The notes beneath the pieces are model-generated. The model was not told where the DNA came from. It saw only the letters and a program-made list of their open reading frames with translations, and made no database searches. Shown here in pieces: positions 16,248 through 25,749 of a stretch of DNA of 64,000 nt. Source of the DNA: a virus. The stretch covers positions 58,392 to 122,391 of the IMG/VR virus record IMGVR_UViG_3300030085_004825, one strand, 5' to 3'. The stretch's first letter is position 1. The number at the start of each line of letters is the position of its first letter. Both the position numbers and the translations under genes were made by a program.

Positions 16248-19200
16248 ATGCCTAAAAAAATTCTTAAAAAAAATGTAGTAGGAGAAGAACTTCAATCTTA
16301 CGTCTCTAATCAAATTAAAAGAAGACAAAAAACTCATGGTAGTGGAGTACTTTCATCTAGAACAACAGAACAATTAGTTCAATTAAATTCTACTAATTCT
16401 TGGGTTAAACTTGCATCAGGAGTAGCAGTCACAGATAAAAAACTACAAGATTTAGGTATTTTTGCAGGTACTGGGTTAGAAGCTTTTAGAGGGATGGGTC
16501 TCGCTAAAAACCATATTTTATTTGGTGGAGTTTCTAATTTAACAAATAATGGTGATAATTACAAATTAAACCAGCAAAATGATTTTATAGGTACTTATGA
16601 ACCTGAACAAGATTTTGGGATAGTACCTATGCCTGGAATAAAAGATTTAACAATAAAAGCTTTAAATAGAGGTTCTTTAAAGAAAGCTATTATAAAAATT
16701 AAAGCCCAAAACAGAAATCAGTTAAATATTTTAGATGCACTTTATTTAAGATTAGGTTATACTGTATTATTAGAATGGGGAAATAGTAATTTTTTAACTA
16801 ATGAAGAAGGAAGACTAGAAAAAGTACAAGATACTATTTTAGAAAATAAAGAATTATTTTTTAATGAAGGTTGGCAAAACAAAGCCTATGATGATATTTT
16901 AAGAAAAGTTGAAGAATATAGAGTCCAATATCAAGGAAATTATGATGGAATGTTGGGTAAAGTATCTAACTTTGATTGGAAATTTAATAGTGATGGTTCT
17001 TATGATATAACATTAACTGTATTAAGTTATGGAGATATCATTGAATCTTTAAAAACCAATATAACAGCCCCTTCAAGTACATATACTTTTATTGATCAAA
17101 ATAGTATAGCATCACAAGAAGGAACTTCTGTAAATGATAATAGATCAAGTAACATTATCTTTACTTTATTACAAACTTTTAAAATAGTATCTAACTTAGA
17201 AAATGGCAAATACTTAACCCCTACAGTTACTATAAATAAAAATACTCCTAAAAAAATAGGAGATTTTATAGAACCTGGCCCTGAAACAATCATTACAGGT
17301 AAAAAAGAATTTTATTATAAAACAATAGCTAGACTTAAAAGAACCCTTAATAGTAAAGAAGTAACAAGTGATGAGCTTAAATATTATAAAATAACTCCTA
17401 ATTCAAGTGAATTAGATAAAAGATTTAAAGAATTAGCAACAGCAGATGTTGATGCTTTTAAAACTGTACCTTGGAATACTGTTGAAAAATTAGGAAATAA
17501 ACTAATAGTTAGAGAACCTAATGATGGGTGGGCACCTGCACAAGCTATCCCCTATAATGGTGGAAACTTACTTCGTTGGATAGTAAATGCAGGGACTGAA
17601 GAAATTGCAGATAAAGAATTTGAAATAAGAGCTTATGGGTTTGAATTAGAAGAATCAAGCACATTAAAAAATGATATCTGCAACCCCTCAGTACCAAATC
17701 ATACTCAAAAGTTTTTTATTCCTGAATTTGAAGATAACTTTAAAGAAACAGTACTTAATAAAAGCAATTTAGGCTCTCCTAACTCATTATTTAAAAAAAT
17801 TAGAAGAGACAATGTAGAATCACTTCTTAAAAATAAAAATACTATTTATGAACTTAATAGAACAGAACCTAACCAACCTAATAACAAAAATAAATTTATC
17901 TATGTAGAGGATGTTAGAGAAGAACCATGTGGGGATTGGAATAGTGATTTATTTGAAAGTTATGATAAGTTTAATGGTGTAGGTAAAGAACTAACATTAG
18001 ATTTAGAAAAAGTTAAAGAAAAAATAAGATCATTAACAAAATTTAGGGATGTAAAGGGTAATATAATTGATATAAAGATTAAACTTGATAGAACTATTAG
18101 AGTAAGCGGAGATACAATAATTAAAGACGATAATGTAAAAAATAAAGATATATTTCCTATCCAATTTAATCCAAAACAAAAAGCTGATTTTAGATTAACA
18201 GATCCTATAATAAATAAAAGAGTAATTGATATAAGAGTTAAATGGAAAAAAAGAGTAACTAATTTTGAATTTTTAAATTGGGAACTCCCTTCTCCTGGGT
18301 ATATAGGGTTAAAATCTTATACTGATATTAGTAATTCTAATTATAATGTTAATGATATAGGTAAAATATTTTATCCTGCTAATTTTCCTAATTTAGATAG
18401 AGAAGATATTGAATATTATTCATTAAAAAGTCTTTTAAGTAAAGAGGAAAAAAAGACTTATATAGCAGTAGATAGTGAAAAATTTAAACAAGGTAAAAGA
18501 GATAACTTATTAGTAAACGTAAAAAATGATTTTGATGTAATAGAATACCCTCAAGATTTTACAATACAAAAAGATAATTTAGGAGATTTTAATATTATAG
18601 ATGAAAATAGATATTTTACTTATCCTATTCAAAACTCTACTTTAACAACTAATTCATCCCCAAGATTAAAGCGCTATAAAAGTGAAACTACAGCTTCTTA
18701 CCCATCTGAATCTAATGATCTTAGAGACCCTAAAGTTAACTACCATTACCAACACCCTTATATAGTCTGGGGCCTATCAGGTTCTACAATTAATATAGAT
18801 AGTAACGGTTTTCAAATAGAAAGAGAAAAAGTTATATTTGATGGTTTAGAAAAAGGATATGGAGGAGAATCTAGAGGGGAAAGATTTACAGAGTTACCTA
18901 TTATAGAAAAAACACCTTTTGAGTTTACACCAGGTAGGGGACCTGCTTATTCTAGTGCAACTTTTAATGATCCTGCTTTTAAAGATAAATATAACGATGA
19001 TTTTGAAACTTATAAAAGTAACCAAGGAAATATTTTAGATAGTTACCCAAAACCCGAATACGATACAGAAGGTAACATAGTAAAAGATGGATATGAATTT
19101 TTTCATAGGTTTGTAGGAGAAACCCAAGAAAAAGCAAAATCAGATAAAAAGCCCTTTTATTGGGACTTATCATTTGAACAAGAAATAACCACTTTAAGTA

Positions 19201-21329
19201 CTGGAGAAGCAGAAAATCCTTTAAAATTTATAGAACCTTTTGATGAAAAAGGAGTAGTAGTATTTAATACTAGTCCTAGAAAATATTATATAAGATTTGG
19301 GTTTCTTTTACAACTTGTAAGAGATAAAACATTAATAAAAATAGACACTAAAAAATCTGATTATAAAGATAATCCTCCTATATTTGATATATCTTATCAA
19401 CAAGGAATTTCTGATATGTTATGTATGCCTAATCAAATGTCTTTTGATTTAAATAAATGCTTTGTAAGAAATGATAGTGTAAAATATTTTAAAGACGATA
19501 AAGAGGAAAACTACAGTTTATTTTCTGAAACTTACCCTTGGGACCATAAAAACATCTCTAACCCAGATAAATATTTTGAATCAGTAAAAACTAATTTAGA
19601 ATTATTTGACCCTGATATAAATTACACATCACCAGTAGCTAAAGGAAAAGATAAAAATGTAGCTGATACTATGAACATATATTTAGAATTTGATTTTGTA
19701 GGGAACTGTATGTTATCCTCTACAGATGAAAGAGGAAATATGTCAACATATGATTTTGTTAATAATATATGTATAGGTTTAAATAAAGCCTTAGGGGGTG
19801 TAAATAACCTTGAACCTGTTATAGATGAAATAGATAATATTTTATATGTTATAGATTCCTCACCTAAATATGATTCTAAAAAATTAGATTCCTCTGATAA
19901 CCAAACCTCAGATTATATTCTACAAGTATTAGGATACACCTCAGAAAATAATATTTTTGGTGTAGAATCTACTTTTTCACGAAAAATAGATTTAAAAACT
20001 GCTATTACTCCTGAATATGCTACTATGATAGCAGTTGGAGCAACTGCAGCAGGTTATGCTAAAGGTATTGAAGCAACTTCTTTTGCTACATGGAATAAGG
20101 GACTTATAGATAGATTTAAAGCTAATTTTTTACCCCCTGAAAAACCTAAATCAGGTAGTATTTCTGAAGAAGGAAGTATTGAAACATTTAAAGAAGAAGT
20201 TATACAAACTTATCAACAAATGATGTCTTTAGATATTAATAACAATAACTATAATAGTTTAGCTATAATACCTAATGGTAATAAAAGAGAATTTGATGTT
20301 TCTAAAGCAAGTGAGAATGTTTCTATAGCTACTGAATATTATAAATTTTTATTTGGTAATAGAGCTGCTAAAGAACCTAATAAATTTGTTGGTGGTGGAA
20401 CAGGATTTATACCTTTTAAACTAAATATAACCCTAGATGGAATTTCAGGTTTTAAAATATATCAAAAATTAAAAGTTGATACTGATTTTTTACCTGATGG
20501 GTATGCTGTAACTACCGAATTTATTATTACTGGAGTAGATCATGTTTTAAGAGATAACGATTGGGAAACTAATTTAAAATTAATTATGCTTCCTAAATTT
20601 GAAGATTATAAAGAAATTGTAACTTTAGATACTTTTAGATCAACTGCTGTAACATATAATACTGAAACTATTAGTAGCCAACAAAAAAACACAGTTAAAG
20701 ATGATTCAAGTTGGGCTGATTTAGTAGTTGAAGCAACAGAATGTGTTTTTAACAATAACCCAGTACCTACAATAGCTTTCTGTGCTAAATATTCTACTAT
20801 GATTGCTAAATCTATAGTAAGTAAAATTAATAATGGTGATTGTAATAATGTAACTGGTGGATGGGGTGATGCTAATAATCCAAATTATAAAGACAAAATA
20901 GAATCCACAGGAAAATATGTATTACAAAATAGTGGTATAATAAAAGGTCCTGATCTTGCAACTAAAATGGTAGATTTCTTTAATAACTCTAATTGGGAAT
21001 ATGGAGATGTAGTTCAATATTATTTACTCCCAAATCCTAACAGTAGTGATCCAAATGAAGTAAATGGTTATAATAAATATGTAACAGATGTTACACAATG
21101 GGAAGCAGGTAATGGTACTAAAGTAAAAAGAAATGGTAGTGCTGCTTACCATATCCAAGTCTATACAGGAAAATACTCTAAAAATAATAGCGGAACAGGA
21201 TGGACTACAGATAAGAAAAATAATTATGGAACTGCATTTGTATATAAATCAAAAACCTATCTTGAAGGAGACGAATACCAAATAAATGTATTCAAAGTAA
21301 AAGATAATATTGTAAATACTTATAACTAA
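16248..21329 (+). CDS. Giant baseplate hub protein with C-terminal papain-like peptidoglycan hydrolase domain
   Basis: A 1693-aa protein. The N-terminal ~280 residues (IVPMPGIKDLTIKALNRGSL, NILDALYLRLGYTVLLEWG, VSNFDWKFNSDGSYDITL) look like a gp27/gpD-type hub domain. A long middle region follows, and residues about 1340-1470 (GGTGFIPFKLNITLDGISG, ATEFIITGVDHVL-like order) resemble the second half of a hub fold. The last ~190 residues have a CHAP/NlpC-like arrangement: Cys1512 in AFCAKYST, WEYGDVVQYY, His1635 in AYHIQVYTGKY, then GWTTDKKNNYGTAFVYKS. This would be the tail-tip wall hydrolase replacing the T4 gp5 lysozyme domain. The hub role is probable; catalysis is inferred from motif order. 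Confidence 0.68.
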   Translation: MPKKILKKNVVGEELQSYVSNQIKRRQKTHGSGVLSSRTTEQLVQLNSTNSWVKLASGVAVTDKKLQDLGIFAGTGLEAFRGMGLAKNHILFGGVSNLTNNGDNYKLNQQNDFIGTYEPEQDFGIVPMPGIKDLTIKALNRGSLKKAIIKIKAQNRNQLNILDALYLRLGYTVLLEWGNSNFLTNEEGRLEKVQDTILENKELFFNEGWQNKAYDDILRKVEEYRVQYQGNYDGMLGKVSNFDWKFNSDGSYDITLTVLSYGDIIESLKTNITAPSSTYTFIDQNSIASQEGTSVNDNRSSNIIFTLLQTFKIVSNLENGKYLTPTVTINKNTPKKIGDFIEPGPETIITGKKEFYYKTIARLKRTLNSKEVTSDELKYYKITPNSSELDKRFKELATADVDAFKTVPWNTVEKLGNKLIVREPNDGWAPAQAIPYNGGNLLRWIVNAGTEEIADKEFEIRAYGFELEESSTLKNDICNPSVPNHTQKFFIPEFEDNFKETVLNKSNLGSPNSLFKKIRRDNVESLLKNKNTIYELNRTEPNQPNNKNKFIYVEDVREEPCGDWNSDLFESYDKFNGVGKELTLDLEKVKEKIRSLTKFRDVKGNIIDIKIKLDRTIRVSGDTIIKDDNVKNKDIFPIQFNPKQKADFRLTDPIINKRVIDIRVKWKKRVTNFEFLNWELPSPGYIGLKSYTDISNSNYNVNDIGKIFYPANFPNLDREDIEYYSLKSLLSKEEKKTYIAVDSEKFKQGKRDNLLVNVKNDFDVIEYPQDFTIQKDNLGDFNIIDENRYFTYPIQNSTLTTNSSPRLKRYKSETTASYPSESNDLRDPKVNYHYQHPYIVWGLSGSTINIDSNGFQIEREKVIFDGLEKGYGGESRGERFTELPIIEKTPFEFTPGRGPAYSSATFNDPAFKDKYNDDFETYKSNQGNILDSYPKPEYDTEGNIVKDGYEFFHRFVGETQEKAKSDKKPFYWDLSFEQEITTLSTGEAENPLKFIEPFDEKGVVVFNTSPRKYYIRFGFLLQLVRDKTLIKIDTKKSDYKDNPPIFDISYQQGISDMLCMPNQMSFDLNKCFVRNDSVKYFKDDKEENYSLFSETYPWDHKNISNPDKYFESVKTNLELFDPDINYTSPVAKGKDKNVADTMNIYLEFDFVGNCMLSSTDERGNMSTYDFVNNICIGLNKALGGVNNLEPVIDEIDNILYVIDSSPKYDSKKLDSSDNQTSDYILQVLGYTSENNIFGVESTFSRKIDLKTAITPEYATMIAVGATAAGYAKGIEATSFATWNKGLIDRFKANFLPPEKPKSGSISEEGSIETFKEEVIQTYQQMMSLDINNNNYNSLAIIPNGNKREFDVSKASENVSIATEYYKFLFGNRAAKEPNKFVGGGTGFIPFKLNITLDGISGFKIYQKLKVDTDFLPDGYAVTTEFIITGVDHVLRDNDWETNLKLIMLPKFEDYKEIVTLDTFRSTAVTYNTETISSQQKNTVKDDSSWADLVVEATECVFNNNPVPTIAFCAKYSTMIAKSIVSKINNGDCNNVTGGWGDANNPNYKDKIESTGKYVLQNSGIIKGPDLATKMVDFFNNSNWEYGDVVQYYLLPNPNSSDPNEVNGYNKYVTDVTQWEAGNGTKVKRNGSAAYHIQVYTGKYSKNNSGTGWTTDKKNNYGTAFVYKSKTYLEGDEYQINVFKVKDNIVNTYN

Positions 21330-21333
21330 TAAA

Positions 21334-22011
21334 ATGTATTACCCTAAATCACAAATAAAAACTGGATTTATTACTAATGGTAATGAGTATATTTTATCTA
21401 CTACTTTAGAAAATTATAAAGGTTCTTATTTTAAAACCTCAACAGGAAAAGTATTTACTGGTAAAAACCCAAATAAGTCTTCAATTAAATTATTACCTTT
21501 TAATTCTAGATATAATACCGCAACAGATTCAAATTCTCCTACTTTATCTAATAAAACTAACCCCGAAAAAACAATTGCACCTGTTACAAAACAAGCTGCT
21601 ATTTTATCTCCTGAAGATTTTAAAAAATATGCTAAATATGATTCTAACTCTTCTGTATATAGTAATACTGTTGATATTAAAACAAGAGTTATACCCCAAT
21701 TTAGTCCTACCTACCCAACAGAACAAGAAAAAGAAAAAGGTATATTTACTAGATATTTTTGTAAAAAGAATAATGAACGTAAATATATTGAAATATCTAA
21801 AGCTTCTCATGATAAACTTACAAATAAGGATGATAGTATAGCTTGGGATTTATATACAAGTTTTTCTTTTTCTTGGAAAATAAAAGGAGATAGAAATAAA
21901 ACTTATATTAGAAACCAATCCTCAGTTTCTAAAATTGAATCCCAACTAAACTATATAGGATTTTCAAAATACTTTAAAGGTAAATTTTTACAATATTTCT
22001 TGGAAGATTAA
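21334..22011 (+). CDS. Baseplate-region protein of unknown function
   Basis: A 225-aa protein beginning 4 nt after the hub gene stop. The N-terminal ~60 residues (TGFITNGNEYILSTTLENYKGSYFKTSTGKVFTGKNPN) form a Tyr/Thr/Gly-rich beta unit. The C-terminal part (about 125-225) is basic and helical, with RYFCKKNNERKYIEISKA and LYTSFSFSWKIKGD. It has no signal or membrane segment. It is the last gene of the late tail block, and a virion role is likely. I do not recognise a named family. Confidence 0.5.
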   Translation: MYYPKSQIKTGFITNGNEYILSTTLENYKGSYFKTSTGKVFTGKNPNKSSIKLLPFNSRYNTATDSNSPTLSNKTNPEKTIAPVTKQAAILSPEDFKKYAKYDSNSSVYSNTVDIKTRVIPQFSPTYPTEQEKEKGIFTRYFCKKNNERKYIEISKASHDKLTNKDDSIAWDLYTSFSFSWKIKGDRNKTYIRNQSSVSKIESQLNYIGFSKYFKGKFLQYFLED

Positions 22012-22030
22012 AGAAACCTTAGTATCTTAA
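21999..22030 (+). promoter_or_regulatory. Bacteroidota-type promoter CTTG-N20-TATCTTAA
   Basis: CTTG (21999-22002) and TATCTTAA (22023-22030) are 20 nt apart. The box ends only 4 nt before the ATG at 22035, so a transcript would begin at or next to the start codon. It marks the switch from late tail genes to replication genes. Confidence 0.5.
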
Positions 22031-22034
22031 TCTT

Positions 22035-23300
22035 ATGTATTGGCTTATAGAAAATCAAACTAAGATAGATCATCTTTGTCAAATAAAACACAAAGAAGCA
22101 TATGTTGAAGTAATCCCAACATCACCATTTCTACACCCTGTAGAAAATAGTATATGTGCTATTTACATTAGACCAATAACTGATACAAAAGGGTATATTA
22201 TCCCAATAAACCATAGTGAAACAATAAATTTTGATATAGAAGAGGGAATAAAAGTACTAAACAGCATAAAAAAAATCTATATAAGAGATAAAAAAGAATT
22301 CCTACATTACATAAAAGAAATACCACTTAGCAACTTACTACAACCAACCCCATCCCCTACTACGTATATACCAGAATTAACACCTGCCCACAACCATATT
22401 AACCAAAATAGTGGTGGACGTGTGCATACTAACCCGTTAATACCAATAGTTAAACACTATGAGGTATGTGAACAAAACTATAATGAGTTTAATATAGGGG
22501 AACCAAATTTATTTTACAATAATAGAGCATCAATTGTGTTTAATATGATAGAACAAGCGGGAATCAAAGCAGATAACACGCTATATCAACATTATTTTGA
22601 TAAAGACACCAACGATGGTTATGTATACACACAATATAATTTTAACACAACAACTACGAGACCCTCTAATAGATATGGAGGTGTAAATTACTCGGCATTA
22701 AATAAAGAAAATGGAGAAAGAAAATGTTTTAAACCGCGCAATGATTTATTTATCGAAATGGATATTAGTGCTTACCATCCTACCCTTTTGGCTAGTCTCT
22801 GTGATTATAACTTTTATACTATGGATATTCATGAGTCTTTTGCTGAAATGTATGGAGTTGACTACAAAAAAGCCAAAGAAATTACGTTTAAGCAAATCTA
22901 TGGAGGGATTTGGGAAAAATATGAACATCTTCCGTACTTTAAAAAAGTAAAAGTATATACAAATGAGTTATGGGAAGAGTTTCAAATAAAAGGGTATATT
23001 GAGTGCCCAACATCTAAATATAGATTTGAGAAAGATAAACTGGATAATATGAATCCACAAAAACTTTTAAATTATCTATTACAAAATTTGGAAACCTCAA
23101 CTAATGTTCTTATATTATGGGACATATTTAAACTTTTACGAGGAAAAAATACAAAACTTGTACTATATGTTTATGATTCGTTTTTATTAGATTATGATGA
23201 AACCGAAACAGAAATTTTAGAACAAATTAAAGAAATATTTAAACAAAGAAAATTACAAATTAAAACAAAAATAGGTAAAGATTATAGCTTTACAAAATAA
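22035..23300 (+). CDS. Family-A-like DNA polymerase, short form with degenerate exonuclease region
   Basis: A 421-aa protein with the three polymerase motifs of Pol I. Motif A is Asp243 in EMDISAYHPTLLASL. Motif B is Lys281 to Gly in KEITFKQIYGG. Motif C is VYDSF with Asp381, where the usual HDE reads YDS. A TTTRPSNRYGGVNYSAL segment upstream fits the conserved TGRLSS region. The first ~110 residues look like the start of a 3'-5' exonuclease fold (GYIIPINH), but the DxE metal site is absent. It is much shorter than Pol I. The phage also has a family-B polymerase at 52799-55759, so this may serve priming, repair or recombination. Activity is unproven. Confidence 0.68.
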   Translation: MYWLIENQTKIDHLCQIKHKEAYVEVIPTSPFLHPVENSICAIYIRPITDTKGYIIPINHSETINFDIEEGIKVLNSIKKIYIRDKKEFLHYIKEIPLSNLLQPTPSPTTYIPELTPAHNHINQNSGGRVHTNPLIPIVKHYEVCEQNYNEFNIGEPNLFYNNRASIVFNMIEQAGIKADNTLYQHYFDKDTNDGYVYTQYNFNTTTTRPSNRYGGVNYSALNKENGERKCFKPRNDLFIEMDISAYHPTLLASLCDYNFYTMDIHESFAEMYGVDYKKAKEITFKQIYGGIWEKYEHLPYFKKVKVYTNELWEEFQIKGYIECPTSKYRFEKDKLDNMNPQKLLNYLLQNLETSTNVLILWDIFKLLRGKNTKLVLYVYDSFLLDYDETETEILEQIKEIFKQRKLQIKTKIGKDYSFTK

Positions 23301-23304
23301 ACTT

Positions 23305-23766
23305 ATGCTTAATACTTTAAAAGAATCACCCAATACGTATAACATATATGACTTTAATAGTGCTGTAGACCTTACGTTGATGAATAATAGATTGTTTTGT
23401 ACTTTTACTACTTTAGAAGATTTAGATAATCTTATTGAACAACTATCTAGCAAATACGTTATAATGTATAATAAAATGTTTGTTTTAAAAGTACAAAGTA
23501 ACGAAGAGTATACAGTTACATATAACGTTGATCAAGGTAATGTTAATGATATACCTGAAAATACTATTCTTGTACATAGAAAAAAAGAATCAAACACTTT
23601 ATATACAATAAATGCTCTTAATGAGTTAATAAAAAAATTAAATGGGGGAGTAGTAGATACAAAGTTTCCAATTAGTTGGCAACATTATAAAAATTGTATT
23701 CTACTTACTCAACATAATGAAATTAAACAACTAAATACAAAAATTCATAAGATTATTGAATTATAA
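23305..23766 (+). CDS. Conserved-looking protein of unknown function
   Basis: A 153-aa soluble alpha/beta protein starting 4 nt after the family-A-like polymerase, so probably co-expressed with it. It has NNRLFCTFTTLEDLDNLIEQL, then VIMYNKMFVLKVQ and ENTILVHRKKESNTLYTINALNELI. I recognise no catalytic motif. Its place between the polymerase and gp32 suggests a replication or regulatory role, by context only. Confidence 0.5.
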   Translation: MLNTLKESPNTYNIYDFNSAVDLTLMNNRLFCTFTTLEDLDNLIEQLSSKYVIMYNKMFVLKVQSNEEYTVTYNVDQGNVNDIPENTILVHRKKESNTLYTINALNELIKKLNGGVVDTKFPISWQHYKNCILLTQHNEIKQLNTKIHKIIEL

Positions 23767-23798
23767 TTTGGTTATTTAAATAAAGGTTAATATATTTA
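23767..23798 (+). promoter_or_regulatory. Bacteroidota-type promoter TTTG-N20-TATATTTA
   Basis: A perfect copy: TTTG at 23767-23770 and TATATTTA at 23791-23798, with a 20-nt spacer. It lies 30 nt before the gp32 ATG and heads the gp32-uvsX-exonuclease operon. Confidence 0.7.
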
Positions 23799-23828
23799 CA
23801 GTTATAAATTTTAAAATAAAGTTATATT

Positions 23829-24659
23829 ATGAATCTAGATGCAATCAAGAAAAAGCTTGACACACTACAAAAATCCTCTAATAATAATGGAGGTAACAAA
23901 AGCGATTATATTCCGCTAAACAAATTTAAACCTTCAGTAGGTAAACAAACAGTAAGAGTTGTACCTTTTAAGTACAATAAAGACTACCCTTTTACAGAAA
24001 TGCAATTTTACTATAATATTGGTAAATTTAGAACTCTTGCTTCTCCATTAAATTGGGGTGAAAAAGACCCAATTGCAGAATTTGCAAAACAACTTAGAGG
24101 TACTAATGATAAAGAAAATTGGAAGCTAGCTAAAAAACTAGACCCTAAAACTCGTATCTTTGTTCCTGTAATTGTTAGAGGGCAAGAAGCAGAAGGAGTT
24201 CAAATGTGGGAATTTGGTAAATTAGTTTACACAGAATTTTTAAATTTAGCTGCTGATGAAGAAGTTGGTGATTTTACAGATATTGTAAATGGTAGAGATA
24301 TTAAATTAGTTACTACTAGCCCTGATCAAAATGGTACTAAATACAATAGTACTTCTATTTCACCTTCTATGAAACAAACACCTTTATCATCTGATAAAGC
24401 ACAAGTTGAAGCATGGTTAGAAGATCAACAAAACCCTAAAGAAACATTTAAACCACTTCCGTTTGATACTCTTAAAGGTGCTCTTCAAGAATGGTTATCA
24501 CCTGAGGAAGATGAAGAAGGAGAAATTTCTTCTGAACCTGCTGTAGAATTTGATGATGAAAAAACTGATTCAAATTATAGCCTTTCTACTAAAAAGAAAC
24601 AAACTAAAGTAGATAAGTTTGATGAAATGTTTGATAAAGAAGACGGTTTACCATTTTAA
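23829..24659 (+). CDS. 32: Single-stranded DNA binding protein, gp32-like
   Basis: A 276-aa protein that coats ssDNA at forks and organises the T4-type replisome. The core (about 25-215) has the OB-fold landmarks QTVRVVPFKYN, EMQFYYNIGKFRTLASPLNWG and DPIAEFAKQLRG. The C-terminal tail is acidic and ends DEMFDKEDGLPF, the usual partner-binding tail. There is no cysteine in the whole protein, so the T4 His-Cys3 zinc site is missing. It begins the operon with uvsX and the exonuclease. Confidence 0.88.
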   Translation: MNLDAIKKKLDTLQKSSNNNGGNKSDYIPLNKFKPSVGKQTVRVVPFKYNKDYPFTEMQFYYNIGKFRTLASPLNWGEKDPIAEFAKQLRGTNDKENWKLAKKLDPKTRIFVPVIVRGQEAEGVQMWEFGKLVYTEFLNLAADEEVGDFTDIVNGRDIKLVTTSPDQNGTKYNSTSISPSMKQTPLSSDKAQVEAWLEDQQNPKETFKPLPFDTLKGALQEWLSPEEDEEGEISSEPAVEFDDEKTDSNYSLSTKKKQTKVDKFDEMFDKEDGLPF

Positions 24660-24669
24660 ATAAAGTTAT

Positions 24670-25749
24670 ATGCCAAGAAATAGAAAATCACTGTCAGAAG
24701 CAGTAGATAATGAATTAAAATCAGATTTTAATTTAAATAGTTTTAAAAATAAAAAAGGTTTAGCATCTAATGTTAAATTTAAAGCCCAAGATTGGGTTCC
24801 ACTCTCCCCAGCATTCCAAGAAGTAACATCAGTACCAGGAATACCTTTAGGTCATATTGTTTTACTTAGAGGCCACTCAGATACAGGAAAAACTACCGCG
24901 TTACTTGAGGCAGCAGTTGCTGCCCAAAAACGTGGTATACTACCTGTTTTTATCATTACAGAAATGAAATGGTCTTGGGAGCATGCTAAAATGATGGGTT
25001 TTGAAGTTAATGAAGTATTTGATAAAGAAACAGGTGAGTTAATTGATTATGAAGGTCAATTTCTTTATGTTGATAGAGAAACTATTAATACTATAGAAGA
25101 TGTTGCAGCATTTGTTTTAGATTTAATGGATGAACAGAAAAAAGGTAATTTACCTTATGATTTAATGTTTTTATGGGATTCAATTGGTTCAGTACCTTGT
25201 GAAATGTCTGTTAAATCAAATAAAAATAATAACGAATGGAATGCAGGTGCTATGTCAACCCAATTTGGGAATAATGTTAATCAACGTATTACATTATCCC
25301 GTAAAGAAAGTTCAAAATATACGAATACTTTAGTTTGTGTTAATAAAGTTTGGGCGGCTAAACCTGCTGTACCTATGGGACAGCCTAAATTAATGAATAA
25401 AGGTGGTTTTGCAATGTGGTTTGATGCAACTTTTGTAGTAACATTTGGAAACATTGCAGATTCTGGTACGTCTAAATTAAAAGCTATTAAAGATGGTAAA
25501 CAAGTAGAATTTGCTAAACGGACAAATTTACAAATTGATAAAAATCATATTAATGGTATACAATCTAGAGGAAAAATTGTTATGACACCTCATGGGTTTA
25601 TTTTAGATAATGATAAAGATCTAAAAGATTATAAAGATTCACAAAAAGAAGAATGGAAAAAAGTATTAGGAGGAGGAGATTTTAATATAATCGAAGAAAA
25701 TTCTGATACTTCACAGGTTGAATCTTTTATTACTGAACCTGAAATATGA
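24670..25749 (+). CDS. uvsX: RecA-like recombinase UvsX
   Basis: A 359-aa strand-exchange ATPase. Walker A is GHSDTGKT (residues 68-75) and Walker B is LMFLWDS (about 160-166). It also has the UvsX-type N-terminal PLSPAFQEVTSVPGIPLGH and the DNA-binding loop region around NKGGFAMWFDATFVV. It pairs ssDNA with homologous duplex in recombination-dependent replication and works with gp32 encoded 10 nt upstream. The stop overlaps the exonuclease start by 4 nt. Confidence 0.9.
   Translation: MPRNRKSLSEAVDNELKSDFNLNSFKNKKGLASNVKFKAQDWVPLSPAFQEVTSVPGIPLGHIVLLRGHSDTGKTTALLEAAVAAQKRGILPVFIITEMKWSWEHAKMMGFEVNEVFDKETGELIDYEGQFLYVDRETINTIEDVAAFVLDLMDEQKKGNLPYDLMFLWDSIGSVPCEMSVKSNKNNNEWNAGAMSTQFGNNVNQRITLSRKESSKYTNTLVCVNKVWAAKPAVPMGQPKLMNKGGFAMWFDATFVVTFGNIADSGTSKLKAIKDGKQVEFAKRTNLQIDKNHINGIQSRGKIVMTPHGFILDNDKDLKDYKDSQKEEWKKVLGGGDFNIIEENSDTSQVESFITEPEI

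Noticed and set aside
22711-22950. 79-codon + strand frame inside the family-A-like polymerase gene
   Set aside because: It overlaps polymerase motifs A and B, which show that the other frame is the coding one.
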